A DNA stretch of 11,542 nucleotides, from contig JADLDQ010000387.1 in assembly GCA_020846575.1 (NCBI GenBank), positions 1 to 11,542 on the forward strand. The letters run 5' to 3'. Position numbers and translations under genes: made by a program. The notes under the pieces were generated by a model. The model saw nothing but the letters and a program-made list of their open reading frames with translations. It was not told where the DNA came from and searched no databases. Below, piece by piece: positions 6,857 to 11,542 of this stretch. Numbering within the stretch: the stretch's first letter is position 1; every line of letters starts with the position of its first letter. Source of the DNA: Burkholderiales bacterium. Lineage in GTDB: Bacteria; Pseudomonadota; Gammaproteobacteria; Burkholderiales; SG8-39.

Positions 6857-6862
6857 ATTATA
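6857..6862 (-). promoter_or_regulatory. -10 element of the argS promoter
   Basis: On the minus strand the sequence reads GAAGCTATAATCC, with a perfect TATAAT. Transcription would start near 6850 and leave a leader of about 55 bases. No good -35 box is visible at 16-18 bases, so an activator or weak -35 contact is assumed. Confidence 0.55.
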
Positions 6863-6941
6863 GCTTCGGCGCCGCTGCGCCTCGTCGCACGCTGAGGGTG
6901 GCGTGCGCTGCGCGAGCGTGTGCGGAACTCATCCGCTATCG

Positions 6942-7037
6942 CGGATCGTCAAACCGGCGCTGTGGCGGATCGTCGAACCGGCGCTGTGGCGGATCGTCGA
7001 ACCGGCGCTGTGGCGGATCGTCGAACCGGCTTGCGGC
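6942..7037. repeat. 24-bp tandem repeat, about 3.7 copies, between priA and argS
   Basis: Units start at 6942, 6966, 6990 and 7014. Units two and three are identical, unit one differs by a single base (A for G in GTCAAACC against GTCGAACC), and unit four matches for its first 17 bases and then decays. Each unit begins CGGATCGTCGAACCGG. The array begins 15 bases beyond the priA stop codon on the coding strand and ends well before the argS promoter. The 24-base period keeps reading frame, and on the minus strand one frame would read RFDDPPQR repeatedly. I see no start or other support for a gene there. Confidence 0.95.
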
Positions 7038-7051
7038 GGCGCGCGGGTCGC

Positions 7052-9208
7052 TCAGAATTCGATCGGATCCACGTCGAAGTGCCAGCGCACCGCTCCTGCG
7101 CGGCGGGCGTAGAGCGTCGCGGACCACGCGCGCAGGAATCGTTGCAGGACCGGGCGGCTGTGCGACTGGACGAGGAGCTGCGCCCGCTCCAATCCCGCCA
7201 GCCGGGTAAGCGTGGCCGGCGCCGGTTCGAAGACGGTCAAGCCTTCGCCCGGCGCGGGGGCGAGTGCGACCGCCTGCCGCAGGAATTCCAGCGCATCGGC
7301 GAGTTGCGTGCACTCGGCGCGCAGCGCCGCCTCGTGCACGAAAGGCGGAAAGCCCGCGCTGCGGCGCTCGGCGAGGAGCTGGCGCGCGTAGCCGTCGAAG
7401 TCGTGCGCGGCGAGCGCCCGGTAGAGCGGGTGGGTCGGGAATCGCGTCTGGATGAGGACCTCTCCCGGCAGGTCGGCGCGCCCGGCTCGACCCGCGACCT
7501 GCTCGAGCTGCGCGAACAGGCGCTCGGGCGCGCGGTAGTCCGCGGCGAACAGGCCCGCGTCGGCGTTCACCACGCCCACCAGCGTCACCCGTTCGAGGTG
7601 GTGGCCCTTGGCGAGCATCTGCGTGCCGACCAGCATGTCCGCCTCACCGGCGGCCGCCTGGCCGATCAGGTGACTGACGCGGCGGCTCGCGCTGTCGGAG
7701 TCGATGCGCACGATGCGCGCGCCCGGGAAGCGCTCGGCGAGGCTCGCCTCCAGCCGCTGAGTACCGCGCCCCAGCGGCACCAGGTCGAGGTTGCCGCATT
7801 GCGGGCAGGCGCGCGGCACGGGCTCGGCGTGGCCGCAGTGGTGGCAGCGCAGGCCCGGCGAGCGCTGGTGCACCACCAGGCACACCGAGCATCGCGGGCA
7901 GCCGCTCACCCAGCCGCAGTAGTTGCAGGCGAGCACCGGCGCGAAGCCGCGCCGGTTGAGGAACACCAGCGACTGCTCCTTGCGCGACAGGCGCAGTGCG
8001 AGCGCCCGGGCCAGCGGCTCGCTCAGCCCGTCCCGTGCCGGGTGCTCGCGCGTGTCCACCAGGTGCACCGAGGGCAGGCGCGCCTGGCCGTGGGCGCGGC
8101 GCGACAGGCGCAGCAGACGGTAGCGCCCGGACAGGGCGTGGTGGAAGGATTCCAGCGAGGGCGTGGCCGAGACCAGCAGCGCCGGCACGCCCGCCTGGCG
8201 CGCGCGAAAGATGGCGAGGTCGCGCGCCGAGTAGCGCAAGCCCTCGCGCTGCTTGAACGAGGCGTCCTGCTCCTCGTCCACCACAGCCAGACCCAACTTC
8301 GGCAGCGGGGTGAACACGGCCAGGCGCGTGCCGAGCACGATGTCCACCTGACCTGCCTGGGCGCCGGCCCAGCCGCGCGCCCGCTCGGCGCCGCCGACGC
8401 CGCTGTGCAGGACGGCGATGCGCGCCGCGGGAAAACGCGCGCGGAATGCCGCCTCCAGCGCGGGCGTCAGGGCGATTTCCGGCGCCAGCACCAGTACCTG
8501 CCGGCCGCGCGCGAGCGCATCGTCGATGAGGCGCAGGTAGACCTCGGTCTTGCCGCTGCCCGTGATGCCGTACAGGAGGAAGACCTGGAAGACCGCGTGC
8601 GCCGCCGCGACCGCCTCGCAGGCCGTGCGCTGCTCCTCGTTTGGCGCCGGCCCCGCCACAGCCGGGGGTGGCGGCGCCGCGCGCGCTTCGATCCAGCCGG
8701 CCTCGATCATCGCGGCGAGGATCTTGCGCGCGCCGGCGGCCATGCGGGTCATCTCGGATTGCACCCGCGGATGCTCGCGCAGCGCCTCGAGCAGGCCGCG
8801 CCGGAGCTTGTGGCGTGGCGAAATCGATTCCAGCGCCGCCAGGCCGGTCGATGTCAGCGCGAGGATGCGCCGTTGCGGCGCGGCCGGCGGCGCGCGGCGC
8901 AACCGCGGCGGCAACGCGGTGAACACCACCTCGCCGATGGGACGCTGGTAGTACTCGCTGCAAAAGCGCACGGTCTCCAGCCACTGGGGCGGCAGCGGCG
9001 GCAGCTCGCGCAACAGCGCATCCACCGCCCGGATGCGTTCCGCCGGGAGTTCCGAATGCTCGGTGACCTCGAGCACCAGCCCGGTCATGGGCCGTGCGCC
9101 CAGACGCACGCGTACCTGCCGCCCGACGTCCGCCGCGGTCGCCTCGTCACAGCGGTAGTCGAAGAGCCGCGGCAGCGGCACGTCCAGAGCAACCCGCACG
9201 ATGGTCAT
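7052..9208 (-). CDS. priA: Primosomal replication restart helicase PriA
   Basis: 3'-to-5' DNA helicase that recognises stalled forks and reloads DnaB. It has 718 residues. The N-terminal DNA-binding region begins IVRVALDVPLPRLFDYR. The Walker A motif is GITGSGKT (214-221), and the Walker B position reads Asp311-Glu-Glu-Gln314 in VVDEEQDASFKQ, where DEEH is usual. Eight zinc-binding cysteines are present in the expected pairs: CNYC 428/431, CPRC 437/440, CHHC 455/458 and CPQC 468/471, plus an extra Cys at 443. Late helicase motifs are GTQMLAKGHH and QVAGRAGRADLPGEVLIQT. I chose ATG 9208 because GAGGA (9216-9220) sits 7 bases upstream and the protein then starts MTIVRVALDVPL, as in relatives. 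An in-frame start 12 codons earlier is possible but poorly supported. hemE lies upstream across a 358-base gap. Confidence 0.98.
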   Translation of the reverse strand: MTIVRVALDVPLPRLFDYRCDEATAADVGRQVRVRLGARPMTGLVLEVTEHSELPAERIRAVDALLRELPPLPPQWLETVRFCSEYYQRPIGEVVFTALPPRLRRAPPAAPQRRILALTSTGLAALESISPRHKLRRGLLEALREHPRVQSEMTRMAAGARKILAAMIEAGWIEARAAPPPPAVAGPAPNEEQRTACEAVAAAHAVFQVFLLYGITGSGKTEVYLRLIDDALARGRQVLVLAPEIALTPALEAAFRARFPAARIAVLHSGVGGAERARGWAGAQAGQVDIVLGTRLAVFTPLPKLGLAVVDEEQDASFKQREGLRYSARDLAIFRARQAGVPALLVSATPSLESFHHALSGRYRLLRLSRRAHGQARLPSVHLVDTREHPARDGLSEPLARALALRLSRKEQSLVFLNRRGFAPVLACNYCGWVSGCPRCSVCLVVHQRSPGLRCHHCGHAEPVPRACPQCGNLDLVPLGRGTQRLEASLAERFPGARIVRIDSDSASRRVSHLIGQAAAGEADMLVGTQMLAKGHHLERVTLVGVVNADAGLFAADYRAPERLFAQLEQVAGRAGRADLPGEVLIQTRFPTHPLYRALAAHDFDGYARQLLAERRSAGFPPFVHEAALRAECTQLADALEFLRQAVALAPAPGEGLTVFEPAPATLTRLAGLERAQLLVQSHSRPVLQRFLRAWSATLYARRAGAVRWHFDVDPIEF

Positions 9209-9327
9209 GGACGCGTCCTCGGCCGGCGCTGCGCGCTCAGGCACATCCGCCGCCGTCGCGCTGCCCGGCTGGAGTACTTTCTGGGTAATCGCTCATAAGC
9301 GGCCCATGCCAAAGGGATTTCCGCGTT

Positions 9328-9361
9328 TGTGCACAATTTCTGTGAGTAAAAGTGTGGATAT
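9328..9361. promoter_or_regulatory. Cluster of DnaA-box-like 9-mers upstream of priA
   Basis: Read on the plus strand, TGTGCACAA (9328-9336), TGTGAGTAA (9341-9349) and TGTGGATAT (9353-9361) share orientation and start 13 and 12 bases apart. The DnaA consensus in this orientation is TGTGGATAA (TGTGNAWAA). The third differs from it by one base. The first has one mismatch to the degenerate form, and the second has one or two depending on the consensus used. A fourth, TGTGTATAA (9518-9526), fits the degenerate form exactly. DnaA binding is inference. Confidence 0.35.
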
Positions 9362-9529
9362 CGCTGTTGCAAAAATGTAAGGGTGCCTGCCGAAAGGGAT
9401 TTTTCCCCCTGCATCATTTCCGGGCAGCACGCAAAAGCCTTTCAAGTCATGGTGTTACAAGGTTTCCCCTCGGAGACGCCCGGAATCCCGCGCCAGTCCA
9501 TGGTTTCCGGACGCTCGTGTGTATAACTG

Positions 9530-9566
9530 AGCCGGGTGCGTCCGCGCGAGGCGTGACAACCCGGCT
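9530..9566 (-). terminator. Hairpin directly after hemE
   Basis: On the minus strand AGCCGGGT begins at the base after the hemE stop and pairs perfectly with ACCCGGCT 21 bases later (plus-strand arms 9530-9537 and 9559-9566). The stem is strong, the loop is long, and no U-tract follows. It probably marks the 3' end of the EVE-hemE transcript, or an attenuation point before priA. Confidence 0.5.
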
Positions 9567-10637
9567 TCAGTCGTGGTAGGCAGGACTCAGTTCGTGGACC
9601 GCATCGACCAGGATCTTGACGTTCTCGGGCGGGGTGGAGGGCACGATCCCGTGCCCCAGGTTGAACACGTGCCCCGGCCCCCGGCCGTAATCGGCGAGCA
9701 CCGCAGCGCACTCCGCGCGCACCGCCTCCGGTGTCGCGAGCAGGACCGCGGGGTCCAGGTTGCCCTGGAGCGCGACGCGGGCGACGGTGCGCCGGCGCGC
9801 CTCGCCCAGGCTCGCGCACCAGTCCAGGCCGAGCGCGTCGCACCCGGCGCCGGCGATCGCCTCCAGCCACAGGCCGCCGCCCTTCGTATAGACGATGCTC
9901 GGCACGCGCTCGCCCGCGTGCTCGCGCTTCAGGGCGTCGAGCACCCTCGCGATGTAGGCGAGCGAGAACGCCTCGTAGGCGCGCGCCGAGAGGCTCCCGC
10001 CCCAGGTGTCGAAGATCATCACCGCCTGCGCGCCGGCCTCGATCTGCGCGTTGAGATAGGCTGCGACCGCGCGCGCGTTGACATCGAGGATGCGATGCAG
10101 CAGGCGCGGCTCGCGGTAGAGCATGCGCTTGATGATGGCGAAGTCGGCGCTGCCGCCGCCCTCGACCATGTAGCAGGCAAGCGTGTAGGGGCTGCCGGAG
10201 AACCCGATCAGCGGCACGCGGCCGGCGAGCGCGCGGCGGATCTCGGCGAGCGCGTCGGTGACGTAGCGCAGCTCGGCCCAGGGGTCGGGCGGGGCGAGGC
10301 GCGCGACCGAGGCTTCGTCGCGCCCCGGCCGCTCGAACCTCGGACCTTCGCCCTCGGCGAAGTACAACCCCAGGCCCATGGCGTCGGGCACGTTGAGGAT
10401 GTCCGAGAAGAGAATCGCCCCATCGAGCGCGAAGCGCTCCAGCGGTTGCAATGTCACCTCGGTGGCGAGCGAAGGCGTCTTCGCGAGCGCGAGAAAGCTT
10501 CCCGCGCGCGCGCGGGTTTTCATGTACTCGGGCAGGTAGCGGCCGGCCTGGCGCATCAGCCACACCGGCGTGTAGGGCGTGGGCTCGCGCAGCAGCGCGC
10601 GGATCAGCGTGTCGTTAGCGGGCGGCACCGGACTCAC
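9567..10637 (-). CDS. hemE: Uroporphyrinogen decarboxylase
   Basis: Decarboxylates the four acetate side chains of uroporphyrinogen III to give coproporphyrinogen III, in cytoplasmic heme synthesis. The length is 356 residues, close to the E. coli enzyme (354). Signatures seen are PVWLMRQAGRYLPEY (residues 24-38, with the substrate-binding Arg pair), ILFSDILNVPDAMGL (with the essential Asp79), GFSGSPYTLACYMVEGG, FDTWGGSLS, and near the end FNLGHGIVPSTPPENV with the conserved His. The start is taken as GTG 10637, whose GTGA overlaps the TGA of the EVE gene, with AAGGA just upstream. That spacing is only 2 bases, so GTG 10628 (11-base spacing) is an alternative. A start at 10700 would add 21 residues inside the EVE gene and is unlikely. 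The overlap implies translational coupling to the upstream gene. Confidence 0.97.
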   Translation of the reverse strand: MSPVPPANDTLIRALLREPTPYTPVWLMRQAGRYLPEYMKTRARAGSFLALAKTPSLATEVTLQPLERFALDGAILFSDILNVPDAMGLGLYFAEGEGPRFERPGRDEASVARLAPPDPWAELRYVTDALAEIRRALAGRVPLIGFSGSPYTLACYMVEGGGSADFAIIKRMLYREPRLLHRILDVNARAVAAYLNAQIEAGAQAVMIFDTWGGSLSARAYEAFSLAYIARVLDALKREHAGERVPSIVYTKGGGLWLEAIAGAGCDALGLDWCASLGEARRRTVARVALQGNLDPAVLLATPEAVRAECAAVLADYGRGPGHVFNLGHGIVPSTPPENVKILVDAVHELSPAYHD

Positions 10638-11122
10638 TTTCCTTTCTTCGCCGCGCGGGTCGCTGCGGCGGCGAGCAGGCGCCTGGCGATGAATTTCCAT
10701 TCGGCGGGTTCCACCGGCGTGATCGAGAGCCGGTTGCCGCGCGCGAGCACGCGCATGCCCGCCAGTTCCGGGTGCGCGCGCAGTTCGGGCAAACCGACGA
10801 GTCGCGTCTTCCGAACGAATCTCACGTCCACGTTGAACCAGCGCGGCTTCCCGGGCGCGGCCGCCGCGTCGTGGTAGGGGCTCGCCGGGTCGAACTGGGT
10901 CGCGTCGGGGTACGCAGCGCGCGCGACCTCGCCGATGCCGGCGATGCCCGGCGCCGGGCAGCTCGAGTGATAGAACAGGACGCGATCCCCGATGCGCATG
11001 TCGTTCATCATGAAATTGCGCGCCTGGTAGTTGCGCACGCCGAACCAGGGTGTGGACTTCTCCCGCGCGAGGTCGTCGATGCTGAACTCGTCGGGCTCGG
11101 ATTTCATCAGCCAGTAGCGCAA
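10634..11122 (-). CDS. EVE-domain protein (PUA-like, modified-nucleobase-binding fold)
   Basis: A small cytoplasmic protein of about 162 residues made of one EVE domain. Recognised segments are RYWLMKSEPDEFSIDDL at the start, WFGVRNYQARNFMMNDM, GDRVLFYHSS, GIAGIGEV, WFNVDVRFV and a basic end (TRAAKKGK). EVE domains belong to the PUA/ASCH/YTH group and are thought to bind modified bases in DNA or RNA; the ligand here is unknown. The usual N-terminus (x-YWLMKSEP) fits a TTG start at 11122, with weak GGA 5 bases before it. ATG 11107 would give 157 residues and would cut into the conserved YWLMKSEP. The frame stays open up to 11416, but that extension is low-complexity and unlike the family. Its stop overlaps the hemE GTG by 4 bases, so the two genes form an operon. 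Confidence 0.88.
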   Translation of the reverse strand: MRYWLMKSEPDEFSIDDLAREKSTPWFGVRNYQARNFMMNDMRIGDRVLFYHSSCPAPGIAGIGEVARAAYPDATQFDPASPYHDAAAAPGKPRWFNVDVRFVRKTRLVGLPELRAHPELAGMRVLARGNRLSITPVEPAEWKFIARRLLAAAATRAAKKGK

Positions 11123-11224
11123 GCTCGTCCGCCGGTGGAAGAGAGTCTCGTAGAATTCAAGTAATCGAATCGCAGCTGCGGGTCCGCCGCTCCCGTTCTC
11201 AATGGAGCTCACGCGGCCGGCGAG

Positions 11225-11230
11225 AGTATA
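11225..11230 (-). promoter_or_regulatory. -10 element for the EVE-hemE operon
   Basis: The minus strand reads CTCGATATACTCTC, in which TATACT matches TATAAT at 5 of 6 bases. A start near 11218 would leave a leader of about 95 bases before the TTG start. No good -35 box is seen at 16-18 bases. Confidence 0.4.
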
Positions 11231-11383
11231 TCGAGTTGGTTCGGCAAACGGCTGCTGCGCGCCCTGCCCGTGGCGGCCGTGCGAGGCCACGCGCAGGCCG
11301 GCTGATGCGCCAGACAGGAATCTGGCTGCGGTAGCGTGGCTCGCCGCGGCTGGCGGATCGCGAGAGCCGAACGCGCGGACGGC

Positions 11384-11400
11384 AAGGTCCCTGCGACCTT
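11384..11400. promoter_or_regulatory. Inverted repeat upstream of nitrilase gene (operator or attenuator candidate)
   Basis: AAGGTC (11384-11389) and GACCTT (11395-11400) are perfect 6-bp arms around CCTGC. The repeat ends 5 bases before the GAGGAGA ribosome binding site (11406-11412). That position would suit a repressor or an RNA structure that controls access to the site. Confidence 0.35.
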
Positions 11401-11418
11401 CACCCGAGGAGAACATCG

Positions 11419-11542
11419 ATGCCAGGCGACACCTACCCCAGCGTCACCGTGGCCGCGGTGCAGGCCGCACCGGTGTTCCTCGATCGCGAGGCGACCATCG
11501 ACAAGGCCTGCCGCCTGATCGAGGAGGCGGGAGACCGGGGCG
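11419..11542 (+). CDS. Nitrilase / carbon-nitrogen hydrolase family protein, N-terminus (3' end outside window)
   Basis: Only the first 41 codons are present. The ATG at 11419 has a strong ribosome binding site, GAGGAGA at 11406-11412, with 6-base spacing. The peptide begins MPGDTYPSVTVAAVQAAPVF and continues LDREATIDKACRLIEEAGDR. The VAAVQAAPVFLDxEATxxKACRLIxEA pattern is typical of the N-terminus of bacterial nitrilases, which turn nitriles into carboxylic acids and ammonia; cyanide dihydratases and related hydrolases begin similarly. The catalytic Glu-Lys-Cys residues lie beyond the window, so substrate class and activity cannot be judged. It is divergent from the EVE-hemE operon. Confidence 0.85.
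   Translation, partial: MPGDTYPSVTVAAVQAAPVFLDREATIDKACRLIEEAGDRG

Larger units (their letters stand above)
9209..9566. other. hemE-priA intergenic region, AT-rich core
   Basis: This 358-base gap holds no convincing gene. Its middle part (about 9285-9530) is much richer in A and T than anything else in the window. It contains a cluster of DnaA-box-like 9-mers, a 10-bp direct repeat AAAGGGATTT at 9311-9320 and 9393-9402 flanking that cluster, and at its upstream end the hairpin following hemE. The priA promoter should be here, but I cannot pick one hexamer pair over others with confidence. Confidence 0.6.
11123..11418. other. Divergent intergenic region between EVE gene and nitrilase gene
   Basis: These 296 bases separate two divergent starts. 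They should hold promoters in both directions. I see a -10-like TATACT for the minus strand and two small perfect inverted repeats on the nitrilase side: GCCAGA/TCTGGC at 11309-11314 and 11321-11326, and AAGGTC/GACCTT near the nitrilase ribosome binding site. A minus-strand open frame runs through most of it as an extension of the EVE gene, but it looks like chance in GC-rich DNA. Confidence 0.5.

Noticed and set aside
6942..7037. GGTTCGA in each 24-bp unit (minus strand) resembles a tRNA T-loop.
   Set aside because: The flanking bases cannot form the 5-bp T-stem, and no acceptor, D or anticodon arm is present.
6936..7313. A minus-strand 125-codon ORF ending in RFDDPPQR repeats.
   Set aside because: Most of it overlaps priA in another frame, and the repeat peptide simply reflects the 24-bp DNA array.
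3085..9298. Very long open frames in other frames: 656 codons (-) at 3085-5055, 608 codons (+) at 5037-6863 and 792 codons (+) at 6920-9298.
   Set aside because: They overlie well-recognised genes (dsbA and SPOR gene, argS, priA). Their translations are Arg/Ala/Gly-rich with no domain signs, and such shadows are expected in GC-rich DNA.
9295..9320. A sigma54 promoter (TTTGGCATGG) upstream of priA on the minus strand.
   Set aside because: The GG and GC elements do not have the required 10-base spacing.
9205..9417. A 70-codon minus-strand ORF that ends in an ATGA overlap with the priA start.
   Set aside because: The overlap is tempting, but the peptide has no recognisable pattern, the site before its ATGATG start is weak, and its C-terminal part is Arg-rich as in chance frames. 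I would reconsider if it were conserved.
9209..9566. Chromosomal replication origin.
   Set aside because: There are DnaA-box-like sites and AT-rich DNA, but no dnaA, dnaN, rpmH or parAB nearby. The sites are few and imperfect.
11123..11418. A 6S RNA gene upstream of the EVE gene, a location I recall from some betaproteobacteria.
   Set aside because: I could not fold the region into the long hairpin with a central bubble that 6S RNA needs, and zapA is not next to it.

Overview
The window is GC-rich and densely packed. Its content points to a betaproteobacterium: a class I polyhydroxyalkanoate synthase, an argS / SPOR-protein / dsbA gene order, and hemE immediately upstream of priA are all arrangements I associate with that class. 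This placement is inference from gene content and protein style, not a database match. I see no tRNA, rRNA, CRISPR array, insertion sequence or phage gene, and no clear sign of recent transfer. Most of the window looks like ordinary core chromosome.

Layout. Bases 1-2316 (+): the 3' end of a metallo-beta-lactamase-fold hydrolase followed closely by phaC. Bases 2362-4394: three secreted thiol/sulfur proteins, namely a DsbA paralogue with a CPVC site (-), a rhodanese-like protein with a Cys-x4-Cys-Trp motif (+), and a standard DsbA with CPHC (-). Bases 3708-6794 (-): the group argS, SPOR-domain protein, dsbA, transcribed in that order from a promoter with a perfect TATAAT. Bases 7052-9208 (-): priA. 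Bases 9567-11122 (-): an EVE-domain gene and hemE, joined by a 4-base GTGA stop/start overlap. Bases 11419-11542 (+): the first 41 codons of a nitrilase-family hydrolase, divergent from the EVE gene.

How the genes fit together. PhaC polymerises hydroxyacyl-CoA into storage granules. DsbA and its paralogue oxidise or handle cysteines in the periplasm, where the rhodanese-like protein should also reside. The SPOR protein probably binds septal peptidoglycan. ArgRS charges tRNA-Arg, PriA restarts stalled replication forks and HemE makes coproporphyrinogen III for heme.

Non-coding structure is richer than the gene list suggests. Short tandem duplications lie across the stop codons of both phaC and the rhodanese gene. 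A 24-bp unit is repeated nearly four times between priA and argS. The 358-base hemE-priA gap is unusually AT-rich and holds several DnaA-box-like 9-mers. The rhodanese gene appears to be read from a leaderless promoter next to a 7-bp inverted repeat. The strongest candidates for a second look are the DsbA/rhodanese cluster, the hemE-priA gap and the stop-codon duplications. I did not find evidence for a clearly new system.
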